This document shows, one piece after another, positions 8,599 to 16,133 of a stretch of DNA of 64,000 nucleotides (position 1 is the first letter of the stretch; each line of letters starts with the position of its first letter). Location of the stretch: assembly GCA_021323855.1 (NCBI GenBank), contig JAJPKE010000022.1, forward strand, positions 1 through 64,000, read 5' to 3'. Below the pieces are notes generated by a model. It ran no database searches and was not told where the DNA came from. It saw nothing but the letters and a program-made list of their open reading frames with translations. Position numbers and translations under genes: made by a program. Source of the DNA: Chloroflexota bacterium (GTDB lineage Bacteria > Chloroflexota > Ktedonobacteria > Ktedonobacterales > JADMIN01).

Positions 8599-8835
8599 CT
8601 ATCGGTTGATGAGAATGGATACCACCCACACGGCAGCGGCCCAGGAGAGCGTGAAGAACAGTCCCCAGATGCCAACGTAGCAGTTCTGCACGAATACGCT
8701 CTTCAGCCAGCGCGTTCGCTGCGAGTCATCAGGCGTCCACTCCCAACGTGCGAGCGGCAGCGGTCGTTGATCCAGATCTGAATACTCCGCGCGCTCTACG
8801 GGGAACGGCTCATCATCGCGTTCATCCCAACTCAT
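8599..8835 (-). CDS. Small single-pass membrane protein, unknown function
   Basis: 78 residues: an acidic, soluble N-terminal part (DERDDEPFPVERAEYSDLDQR) and one strong hydrophobic helix near the C-terminus (about 51-75, WGLFFTLSWAAAVWVVSILI). GGAGG stands 6 nt before the ATG, good evidence that it is translated. I do not recognise the family. It lies convergent to the DnaQ-UvrC fusion and far downstream of lipA. Confidence 0.6.
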   Translation of the reverse strand: MSWDERDDEPFPVERAEYSDLDQRPLPLARWEWTPDDSQRTRWLKSVFVQNCYVGIWGLFFTLSWAAAVWVVSILINR

Positions 8836-9082
8836 CGGCTGCCTCCGCGAGACTTAGCCCAGGCTGCGCTACGCATCACCGTATGCAGTTACTATATCAT
8901 GATACATTATTCTATACGATAATCTATTCGTATTGACCACAATAGCGTCCCCTGCAAGTTCCAGCACAATTGTGGCCAAAACGACATAATGTGAGGAGGT
9001 GTTTTGGGTGTGGTTGCAGACCTGTCATCAGGACAACGTTGAGGGCAGTAGCAGCGTCCTTGCTTATCAGTGTGCGTTGTAG

Positions 9083-9970
9083 CTAATCCGCCACAGCCGT
9101 CTCGACGCCGGCGGCCTTGACCTGATCCCAGGCGTGATACGAGCTACGCACCAGCGGGCCGCTCTCCACATGGCGGAAGCCCATCGCCTTGCCTTCGCGC
9201 GCATACTCGCGGAATTCTTCAGGCGTGACATAGCGGTCAATCGGCAGATGTTGCTGCGTCGGCTGAAGATACTGCCCGATAGTAAGAATGTCAATCTCGT
9301 TGGCGCGCAGGTCACGCATCAGCTCGATTACCTCATCATGTGTCTCGCCCAGCCCCAGCATAAAGCCCGTTTTGGTGGGGATATCCGGGTACATCTCCTT
9401 AGCCGTGCGCAGGATATCCAGCGAACGCTGATAAATCGCCTGCGGGCGCACGCGCAGATAGAGGCGTGGCACTGTCTCGACATTATGGCTAAAGACGCTT
9501 GGCCGCGCATCCATCAGCACCTTCAGCGCCTCGTGCGATCCCTTGAAGTCCGAGGTAAGCACCTCGACGGCGCAATCGGGGTTGAGGCGACGCACCCAGC
9601 GAATCGTCGCGGCGAAGATTGTCGCGCCTCCGTCGCGCAATTCGTCGCGGTTGACCATCGTAATAACGACATGGCGCAACCCCATTTGCTGCACGGCCTC
9701 AGCAATGCGACGCGGCTCCTCCCAATCCACCGCCATCGGGCGCCCCGTTGCCACGGCACAGAAGCCGCAACTGCGCGTACAGATGCTGCCAAGAATCATA
9801 AACGTGGCCGTGCGATGCGCCCAACATTCGCCAATATTTGGGCAGCGCGCTTCTTCACACACGGTGTGCAGCGCTTTACTGCGCATCAATCGCTTGAGTT
9901 CTTCATAGTTTTCGCCGGTTGGCACACGTACCCGCAGCCACTCCGGGCGTCTCGTCGGCATAATCGCCAT
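9083..9970 (-). CDS. lipA: Lipoyl synthase
   Basis: A 295-residue radical-SAM enzyme that inserts two sulfurs into protein-bound octanoyl groups to make lipoate for 2-oxoacid dehydrogenases and the glycine cleavage system. Both iron-sulfur cluster sets are visible: the auxiliary cluster Cys in [12 protein letters not shown] (C38, C43, C49) and the SAM-binding CTRSCGFC (C64, C68, C71). The auxiliary-cluster serine is in RSSYHAWDQ near the C-terminus. Full length. GAGAGG lies 11 nt upstream of the ATG. lipB is not next door; the gene appears monocistronic, with a promoter-like sequence at 10075-10104. Confidence 0.97.
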   Translation of the reverse strand: MAIMPTRRPEWLRVRVPTGENYEELKRLMRSKALHTVCEEARCPNIGECWAHRTATFMILGSICTRSCGFCAVATGRPMAVDWEEPRRIAEAVQQMGLRHVVITMVNRDELRDGGATIFAATIRWVRRLNPDCAVEVLTSDFKGSHEALKVLMDARPSVFSHNVETVPRLYLRVRPQAIYQRSLDILRTAKEMYPDIPTKTGFMLGLGETHDEVIELMRDLRANEIDILTIGQYLQPTQQHLPIDRYVTPEEFREYAREGKAMGFRHVESGPLVRSSYHAWDQVKAAGVETAVAD

Positions 9971-10477
9971 AGTAAAGTGATCCTCTCGCAGCAAGCCGCC
10001 CCCGATATGCAGGCGCTACACAACTTCATCTGCGCGTTGCTTACCTGCGCTCGCATCGTCGCGCTTTACCTCGCATTGTATCAGCGCGTTCTTTGCAACT
10101 GCAACCGCGCTCCTTGTCTAACGTATCCGGTACATATATCGTACATAGGAAATAGGTGATAGGTCACAGGTGGCGGAAGGGAAATTGGTACAAGACTTGC
10201 GGCCATGCCATCCCCGGACCCCCGTGTAGAGATAGGTCTTCTGTCGTAGGTGAGGTCATGTCGCATGGTTGTTGCATGTTATAGGCTGTTTTTCTGCCCG
10301 TTTATAGAAACATGTGGCCGACATGACACCTTGCCAGCTACGATCAACAGGTACCATTGAGGTTCCATCACATATGCCTTGTGGCATATCATTCACGTTT
10401 TATGTCATCATGGAGTCAAACAGTTGAGCGGTCGAGCAGCCGAGACCGATGCGCGGCAACTGTGCGTGTATGAAGAA
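9971..10477. other. Intergenic region between lipA and a response regulator
   Basis: About 500 bp without a convincing gene. The left part carries a promoter-like sequence for lipA on the minus strand. The right part is AT-richer and should hold the promoter of the plus-strand response regulator; I could not pick a clear one. Confidence 0.5.
10075..10104 (-). promoter_or_regulatory. Candidate sigma-70-type promoter for lipA
   Basis: Read on the minus strand, TTGCAG (10104-10099) is followed after 18 bp by TACAAT (10080-10075), a reasonable housekeeping promoter about 100 bp upstream of the lipA start. Confidence 0.4.
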
Positions 10478-10951
10478 ATGGGTAGCATCGTGGCCAAAGA
10501 CAGCGGAGTGCGCGTATTAGTCGTAGACGACGACCGCAGCATACGTGAGACGTTACATGCGGTATTGCAAGAAGAAGGCTATCATGTGTTAGAGGCAGAA
10601 GATGGGAAGGCCGCGCTGGATATCTTGCGGGCAAGCGCTGAACCGCTTGTGGTGCTGCTCGATCTGCGCATGCCGGTGCTGGATGGCGCCGGTCTCCTCT
10701 CCATCGTCGCAGAGGATAGGCACCTGGCGACATTCCATTCGTTCCTCCTGATTACCGCGAACCTCGACCAGATTACCGGCAAGACGGCGCGACTCTTGCA
10801 CCAACTCCATGTGCCGGTGATTCCCAAGCCCTTCGAGCTGGATGCCCTCATCGAGAGTGTCATGCAGGCCGCCTATCGCAAAATGTCCAGCGCGCCGGAC
10901 GCCTGGAGCGATACCTCTCCGCATCAAGCGGCGCGTGGCACGAATCAATAA
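10478..10951 (+). CDS. Single-domain response regulator (CheY-like)
   Basis: A receiver domain with a short C-terminal tail (157 residues from the chosen ATG). VLVVDDDRS holds the acidic pocket, LLDLRMP the phospho-acceptor Asp, and IPKPFE the conserved Lys. There is no DNA-binding or enzymatic output domain, so it must signal by protein contact. The start is uncertain: the frame runs upstream to 10379, and no candidate has a strong ribosome site. It is followed 25 bp later by a second, similar response regulator, and a third relative lies at 47128. No kinase is adjacent. Confidence 0.8.
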   Translation: MGSIVAKDSGVRVLVVDDDRSIRETLHAVLQEEGYHVLEAEDGKAALDILRASAEPLVVLLDLRMPVLDGAGLLSIVAEDRHLATFHSFLLITANLDQITGKTARLLHQLHVPVIPKPFELDALIESVMQAAYRKMSSAPDAWSDTSPHQAARGTNQ

Positions 10952-10976
10952 GTTTGCCGCAAAAGGTAGCGAGTGA

Positions 10977-11363
10977 ATGGCAGTAGTATTAGTCGTCGAA
11001 GACGATGTGGAGATACGCGCAACCCTGCGCCTGGCGCTGGAAGACGATGGGCATACCGTGTTGGAGGCACAGAACGGGCTAGATGCGCTGGCGCTCTTGC
11101 GTTCGCATCGAGAGCCAATGGTGGTGCTGCTCGACCTGCTGCTTCCCCAGTTGAGCGGTGATGCCGTTCTCAAACAGGTGGTCGCTGATAGTGAGCTGGC
11201 GGCGCGCCATAGCTATGTCCTGCTGACCGCCGCACACCAATCGTTTCCACCCCCGTTTGCCAGCATGCTGAAGCAATTAGGAGTGCCGATCCTGCACAAA
11301 CCCTTCGATCTGGATACCCTCTTTGAAACCGTCGCCCAGGCCGCGCAACACGTTGGCGCATGA
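10977..11363 (+). CDS. Single-domain response regulator (CheY-like)
   Basis: 128 residues, essentially only a receiver domain: VLVVEDDVE (acidic pair), MVVLLDLLLPQLSG (phospho-Asp), VLLTAAH (switch Thr) and LHKPFDL (Lys). It shares the xPMVVLLD...P.L.G and H(S)(Y/F)..L.T wording with the regulators at 10478 and 47128, so the three look like paralogues. It lies in a probable two-gene unit with the preceding regulator (25-bp gap). Confidence 0.88.
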   Translation: MAVVLVVEDDVEIRATLRLALEDDGHTVLEAQNGLDALALLRSHREPMVVLLDLLLPQLSGDAVLKQVVADSELAARHSYVLLTAAHQSFPPPFASMLKQLGVPILHKPFDLDTLFETVAQAAQHVGA

Positions 11364-11804
11364 CGCTCTCTAACGCTCCATGTAGGGCGTGATGATAGAG
11401 TGTAGTTCACGCTTACGCTTCTTATCTATAACTCCGTAACTCCGAATCCGCTCACATGGCCTCGAGCCTGTTAGAATGGCAGGCGATATCGCTTCACATG
11501 CCTCGTGCGATGACCCCTGCGATGACCCCTGCGATGACCCCTGCGATGACCCCTGCGATGACACCAATGAATCTCCTGACGTTACTCCTGAAACTGTAAT
11601 CACTCTGTGATAAAAGCTCGCCTAGCTGTGTGCGGATTGTGAGCAGCACTGGCTATCTTGAATCTGCTGACAGGCATACAAATAGGGCGCCACACATACC
11701 TACAGCAACGAAGGTGTCCTTCGGTGCGATTCGCGTGAACGACGCATGGCGATTCTTCGCACGTGACGTGCGCGATGGCGCCCAGAAAGGGAGTGGGAAC
11801 TCCT
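11364..11804. other. Intergenic region with a minisatellite
   Basis: About 440 bp without a supported gene; it contains the 12-bp tandem repeat described separately. The reading frame across the repeat (...SSQGSSQG...) on the minus strand has no ribosome site or family likeness and I do not call it. Confidence 0.5.
11507..11577. repeat. 12-bp tandem repeat, five perfect copies plus a partial
   Basis: GCGATGACCCCT begins at 11507, 11519, 11531, 11543 and 11555, with a degenerate sixth copy at 11567. Head-to-tail with no spacers, so not CRISPR. Confidence 0.95.
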
Positions 11805-12902
11805 ATGTCACAGAACACACAGGTATTCGAGGTTGCACCATCCACTGATACGTTCTCTGGTGCCAGGCAGCACGCTCTGCCAAAACGACACGCGCGATTG
11901 CTCCCAGCTTTCTGGGGATTAAGCCTGTTGGCGCTCATCGCGCTGGTACTTGGAGGGTGTGGCGCAACAAGCGCACCACACGGCTCAACCACGCCAACGA
12001 CCGTCACGGGAACCGCTGTTAACGTCTATTTCGCGCGACACCCCGACACCGATAATAACCCAACCGCAGTCGTAGCTGTGCAGCGCACGACTAGCGCAGC
12101 CACAATCCAGGCGCGTGCCACGTTCGCACTTGAGGCGCTCCTTCAAGGGCCAACGGCGGCAGAGCGGAGCCAGGGCCTCTATTCCCCTTTTGACGGGCAT
12201 GTAGGAGCTGACTTCCTGTGTCAGGGCGCTTCTCGCAACTTTGACCTCACCCTTGATCACCGGGGTACGCTATCCGAGACCGGCACAGCGACGGTGCAGT
12301 TCTGTCGAAACGTCACCATTGCTGGCGATCTGGATGGCCCTCGTATGTCAACCATGATCGGCTCAACGCTCATGCAGTTCTCCTCTATCAAACGGGTGGT
12401 GATACTCAACGCAGATGGGCGTTGCTTTGATGATCTTCAGGGGCAGAACGCTTGCCTCAATGCGACACCGAGTGGCTACGCCGTTGTCGTGTACTTCTCT
12501 AAGCATCCAGAGTCGGATTCTGCTCCCACCAGCGTATTTGCCGTGAAACGGGTCTCACCAACCCTCGGAGTTGCTACGTATGGGCTTGGCCAACTGCTAG
12601 CCGGTCCTACGCCAGCAGAGAAAGCGCAAGGATACTATACGCCGCTCGAAGGGGCGCTCAGTGGGGCGTCAACTTGCAATGGGGCCGATTTTACCATCAC
12701 CCTGAATTGGAATCGGACCCATCCCGAAACTGGTACTGCTACCCTGCAATTCTGTCGCGCGATGGCTGGCCTGGGCGATACGGGAACGGCAATGGCGCAG
12801 AACGAGATCGTGAGGACACTCATGCAGTTCTCCAGTATCAAGAAGGTAGTGATCCTGATGCGAGATGGCTCCTGCTTCAATGATCTGGCGGGCTGTCTTT
12901 GA
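11805..12902 (+). CDS. Lipoprotein with two GerMN-type repeats
   Basis: 365 residues. A hydrophobic signal segment ends in the lipobox LGGC (Cys52). The mature part holds two copies of an approximately 170-residue unit, each with VYFxxHP at the start, a LLxGPTxAExxQGxY motif (typical of GerMN domains, as in GerM and LpqB), conserved Cys pairs, and LMQFSSIKxVVIL near the end. GerMN domains are found in exported spore, sporulation and envelope proteins; the exact role here is unknown. The close likeness of the units points to internal duplication. The ATG chosen gives a clean signal peptide; an upstream ATG at 11775 is possible. Confidence 0.75.
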   Translation: MSQNTQVFEVAPSTDTFSGARQHALPKRHARLLPAFWGLSLLALIALVLGGCGATSAPHGSTTPTTVTGTAVNVYFARHPDTDNNPTAVVAVQRTTSAATIQARATFALEALLQGPTAAERSQGLYSPFDGHVGADFLCQGASRNFDLTLDHRGTLSETGTATVQFCRNVTIAGDLDGPRMSTMIGSTLMQFSSIKRVVILNADGRCFDDLQGQNACLNATPSGYAVVVYFSKHPESDSAPTSVFAVKRVSPTLGVATYGLGQLLAGPTPAEKAQGYYTPLEGALSGASTCNGADFTITLNWNRTHPETGTATLQFCRAMAGLGDTGTAMAQNEIVRTLMQFSSIKKVVILMRDGSCFNDLAGCL

Positions 12903-13034
12903 TCGGTGGCCTTTCCGCTGCATCCGAAGCACACACGCATAATGAGCATGTAGCAGGGAGCGCAGACCTTCCTACCGGCGATTGATGCGGATACGGTCAC
13001 TGGCGGGCGGAATTGTCTGCCTCACCATCAGCCA

Positions 13035-13068
13035 CAAGACGAGCGCATGCGTATATGCGCTCGTCTTG
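13035..13068. terminator. Bidirectional hairpin terminator between convergent genes
   Basis: CAAGACGAGCGCAT (13035-13048) pairs perfectly over 14 bp with ATGCGCTCGTCTTG (13055-13068), loop GCGTAT. It lies between the GerMN lipoprotein (plus) and the SCP2-like gene (minus). Confidence 0.75.
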
Positions 13069-13088
13069 CTATAAAGACGCTCAAACGT

Positions 13089-13415
13089 TTATTGAACGCG
13101 GCGCGGAAACCAGGAGTCTGACTCCATCAGTGTCTCCAGGTCGCCAACCACCTGATAACATCCCTCCTGATATGCCAGCAGCGGGTCCTGACGATATGCC
13201 ATCACCCGCATCCACACATCAAAGTCGCTTATCACGGTGGCCGTGGGCGCGGGGTGTGGTCCTTGCGCCGTATGAAGCGTGCCATTTTCGATGATGGCAT
13301 GGCAGGTGCCGGTCTGGCTCCCCGTGAACTGATACTGGATCACCGCCGATTTGCCATAGGTGCGTTCTGGCGAAAAGTTCGTTTCCATTGCGCGCAGATA
13401 CTCTTCAATGGTCAT
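13089..13415 (-). CDS. SCP2 sterol-carrier-like domain protein
   Basis: A 108-residue protein from the chosen start. It has the pattern of a stand-alone SCP2 lipid-binding fold: an N-terminal helix (TIEEYLRAMETNF), beta strands (AVIQYQFTG, THAIIENGTLHT-like), then ATVISDFDVWMRVMAYRQDPLLAYQEGCYQVVGDLETLM, where SCP2 proteins carry the D.....l..G....a...G.l...G.... motif. Such domains bind lipids or acyl chains in a hydrophobic tunnel; the ligand is unknown. The frame continues upstream to 13559; I chose the ATG preceded by GGAGG (11 nt). A GTG or ATG 20-40 nt upstream is possible. Confidence 0.65.
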   Translation of the reverse strand: MTIEEYLRAMETNFSPERTYGKSAVIQYQFTGSQTGTCHAIIENGTLHTAQGPHPAPTATVISDFDVWMRVMAYRQDPLLAYQEGCYQVVGDLETLMESDSWFPRRVQ

Positions 13416-13706
13416 CGTTGCAGCAGCCTCCACATGTCCTCCCCCTACCATATGCGCAGCCTGTGTACATGCAGTTGCCCTTGTACTTTGCGGCTGACCT
13501 GGCTGACTCTTTGCCGAAACCTCGCCTTTGCTTGTGGAATCATACGTTACGTTGCGCAACGTCGCATGCAGCCATCAGGCAGACCCGATGGCAACGCGAG
13601 CATAATATCATATGCGCAGCAGACTGCAACAGCGACGCCGCTTCGGCGCGCTCAGAATAGAGATGAGAATATCCTCGGCCAATCTGGACATAGGAGAGAG
13701 CGATTT

Positions 13707-14267
13707 ATGAATATCTGGCAGGGTCATCGGGTGCGGTTGCGCAGCGTGGAGCCGGGCGATTGGGAGACGCACTTCCGCTGGAACCAGGAGAGCGAGATGA
13801 GCAGGCGTATTGACCGCGTGTATTTCCCCCAATCCACCGTGGAGGCGCAGCGTTGGGCAGAGCGCGCCGCTGCACAAACAGCCAGTGATGCGCAATTTCA
13901 CTTCGAGATTGAGACGCTTGATGGCACGCTCGTCGGCAGCATTGGCACAAATCACTGCGACGCGCGTGTCGGTTCGTTCGGCTATGGCATCGGCATTTTG
14001 CCGGAACACCAGCGCAAGGGCTACGCTTCTGAAGCGATTCTGCTGGTATGCCGCTACTATTTTCAGGAATTGCGCTACCAGAAAGTCAATGCGGTGGTCT
14101 ATAGCTTCAACGAGCCATCAATCAAACTGCATGAGCATCTCGGTTTCCAGTTGGAGGGGCGCATCCGGCGGATGGTATTTACGCAGGGGCGACACTTTGC
14201 GCTGCTCTATTACGGCATGACCAGCGACGAATTTGCGGAGAGATACCGTCAGGCGCTCCCAGAATAG
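13707..14267 (+). CDS. GNAT-family N-acetyltransferase (RimJ/RimL type)
   Basis: 186 residues. It opens with VRLRSVEPGDWETHFRW and has the acetyl-CoA loop in GYGIGILPEHQRKGYASEAI (R/Q-x-x-G-x-A) plus the C-terminal signature YSFNEPSIKLHEHLGFQLEGRIR, as in RimJ/RimL, SpeG and antibiotic acetyltransferases. It transfers acetyl from acetyl-CoA to an amine, possibly a protein N-terminus or polyamine; the substrate cannot be read from sequence. AGGAGAGAG lies 7-15 nt upstream of the ATG. The same frame is open far upstream but without a ribosome site. Confidence 0.9.
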   Translation: MNIWQGHRVRLRSVEPGDWETHFRWNQESEMSRRIDRVYFPQSTVEAQRWAERAAAQTASDAQFHFEIETLDGTLVGSIGTNHCDARVGSFGYGIGILPEHQRKGYASEAILLVCRYYFQELRYQKVNAVVYSFNEPSIKLHEHLGFQLEGRIRRMVFTQGRHFALLYYGMTSDEFAERYRQALPE

Positions 14268-14350
14268 CGGGAAGAGCGTGGCAGACGTGATAGAGTGAAA
14301 GTTGGCCAAACATACACCGGCTGGCAGAAATAGGAATCGGGGGATAATTG

Positions 14351-14393
14351 GGCGTGGCAGATGTGGCAGATGTGGCAGATGTGGCAGATGTGG
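14351..14393 (+). repeat. 9-bp tandem repeat within the start of the RNase H gene
   Basis: GTGGCAGAT is repeated four times with a fifth degenerate copy, coding Val-Ala-Asp units. Every copy contains GTG, so changes in copy number stay in frame and supply alternative starts. Confidence 0.9.
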
Positions 14394-14833
14394 CAAAGGC
14401 GGACCGCATACTGATCTTACGGACGGATGGGGCGTCGCGTGGCAATCCAGGGCCGGCGGCGGCTGGCGTTGTCATCGAATTACCCAACGGCGAGGTCATT
14501 GCGCGTGGCAAGAAATATCTCGGCGTTATGACGAATAACCAGGCGGAATACCGTGCGCTGATTCTGGGATTACGCGCTGCGGTCCGGTACAACCCATCTG
14601 AAGTGCGCGTGTTTATGGATAGTGAGTTGGTGGTGCGCCAGATGACCGGCGAGTATCATGTGAAGGATGAATCGTTGCAGACGCTCTATGATGAGGCGCA
14701 AACGCAGGCACGCCGTTTGCCAAGAGTGACATTTCAGCATGTCTTGCGCGGCAAGAACGCGCTGGCGGATGCCCTGGCCAACGAGGCGCTGGATGAAGAG
14801 AACCGACGCGCACGAGGCCGGGCGAACGGGTAG
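14354..14833 (+). CDS. rnhA: Ribonuclease HI-family protein
   Basis: About 159 residues. The four RNase H acidic residues are visible: D25 (RTDGASRGNPG), E65 (NNQAEYRAL), D89 (FMDSELVV) and D139 (ALADALAN). The spacing and GASRGNPG/NNQAEY wording fit the compact RnhA type without the basic protrusion of E. coli, which cuts RNA in RNA-DNA hybrids. The N-terminus is encoded by a 9-bp tandem repeat (VAD units), so the start is unclear: I chose GTG with GGGGGA 9 nt upstream, but TTG at 14348 and later GTG codons are in frame. Confidence 0.9.
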   Translation: MADVADVADVADVAKADRILILRTDGASRGNPGPAAAGVVIELPNGEVIARGKKYLGVMTNNQAEYRALILGLRAAVRYNPSEVRVFMDSELVVRQMTGEYHVKDESLQTLYDEAQTQARRLPRVTFQHVLRGKNALADALANEALDEENRRARGRANG

Positions 14834-14944
14834 GCAGAGTAGACAAAATAGTCTGGGCAGGCGAGTTACGAGTTAGACTGGGCAACCTGAGTAGACTGGA
14901 TACGATGAGAGCGATGGAGTAGCGCGGGGGATGCGGAGGATAGG

Positions 14945-16075
14945 ATGCGCACAGGGGAGATAAAGCGGCAACGCCCACCGGTCTGGCCGGTGCCGGGCAA
15001 AACGCCGAAGACGCCGCACATGGAAACTGGCGCGGCGCGGCATCCGCTCTGGCGCTGGGTCAAACGACTGGCGCTGGCGCTGCTGATCGGCGTGATCGTG
15101 CTCGTCATCACCAGCGGTCTCGTCTTCTGGCGGCTCACCGTCACCGTCACCAACTATACTGGCGCACATTTTAATCAGCATCAGAATGCCGTCTGGCTCG
15201 AACATGAATGGGCAGGCCAATCGCACACGAGCGGCGACTACGATGCCCTGGCGCAGCGACTCAGCGCAGAGCAGGTCACGTATGTCTTTGCGCATGTCGG
15301 CCCGCTAAATAGCGATGGGACCATCCCCGACGACCTCGCACCCAACGCCGCCACGCTCGTCTCAGAGTTGCACGTGCGCCTGCCAAACCTGCATGTCCTC
15401 GCCTGGATTGGACAGGTGGAGGCTGCGGGCGGCAATCCGGGTGATGTGACGGTAGACCTGGGCAACTCAGCGGTGCGTGCGCAGATTGCGCAGACCGCTG
15501 CCCATTTCGTCAAAGACCTCGGCTTCGATGGCGTGCATTACGATATCGAGCCGATCATCAATAATAACCCGCGTTTCATTGATCTGCTGACCGAGACGCG
15601 CGCGCTGCTGCCGCCAGGGGCAATCCTCTCGACCATCGGGCAGAAGTGGGCGCCCAACGCGCATATGGCAGATTTCCTGCGCAGCCAGGGCAAGGGCGGC
15701 GCGTGGTGGACCTCCTATTACTATGCTGATGTCGCCGCGCATGTAGACCAAATTGTGCCGATCATCTACGACACCGCCATGCCGACGGCTCGCACCTACG
15801 AGATCTTCGTGCAGCAGGAGACCGAACATATCCTCGAATCGGTGCGCAGCGCCAGCCATCCGCCGCAGGTGTTGATCGGCGTGCCCACCTATGCCGGCAA
15901 TAGCTTCTGGTTCCACGATAGCGCCGAAAACGTCTCCACCAGCTTGAGCGGCGTCATCGCCGGTCTCAACAGCAACAGCGACACCAGCGCCTTCACCGGC
16001 GTCGCGCTCTATCGCTTCGCCACCACCACCGATGCCGATTGGTCCGTCTACGATACGATGTGGCTCGGCAAATAA
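14945..16075 (+). CDS. Membrane-anchored GH18-like (chitinase/spore-hydrolase type) protein
   Basis: 376 residues: a basic N-terminus, one membrane helix (about 41-63), then an extracytoplasmic TIM-barrel-like domain. FDGVHYDIEPI carries the D-x-x-D-x-D-x-E-like end of the GH18 catalytic strand (D200 and E202 visible), and VDQIVPIIYDTAMP and VLIGVPTYAG fit later GH18 strands. It may cleave a GlcNAc-containing polymer such as peptidoglycan or chitin, but substrate and activity are not proven. GGAGG lies 5 nt before the ATG. It is convergent with hisS and probably not in an operon with rnhA. Confidence 0.65.
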   Translation: MRTGEIKRQRPPVWPVPGKTPKTPHMETGAARHPLWRWVKRLALALLIGVIVLVITSGLVFWRLTVTVTNYTGAHFNQHQNAVWLEHEWAGQSHTSGDYDALAQRLSAEQVTYVFAHVGPLNSDGTIPDDLAPNAATLVSELHVRLPNLHVLAWIGQVEAAGGNPGDVTVDLGNSAVRAQIAQTAAHFVKDLGFDGVHYDIEPIINNNPRFIDLLTETRALLPPGAILSTIGQKWAPNAHMADFLRSQGKGGAWWTSYYYADVAAHVDQIVPIIYDTAMPTARTYEIFVQQETEHILESVRSASHPPQVLIGVPTYAGNSFWFHDSAENVSTSLSGVIAGLNSNSDTSAFTGVALYRFATTTDADWSVYDTMWLGK

Positions 16076-16133
16076 ATATCTACCGTGCTGCCGGCGCGAA
16101 CGAGACCAGCAGAATCCCACCTGTGTGCCGTAT

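Noticed and set aside
9134..10159. 341-residue frame opposite lipA
   Set aside because: Shadow of lipA in GC-rich DNA, with no ribosome site and no recognisable domain.
11507..11577. Possible CRISPR array
   Set aside because: Units are 12 bp, head-to-tail and without spacers; no cas genes nearby.
11370..11603. Ser-Gln-Gly-Ser repeat protein on the minus strand across the minisatellite
   Set aside because: Only the tandem repeat keeps it open; no ribosome site.
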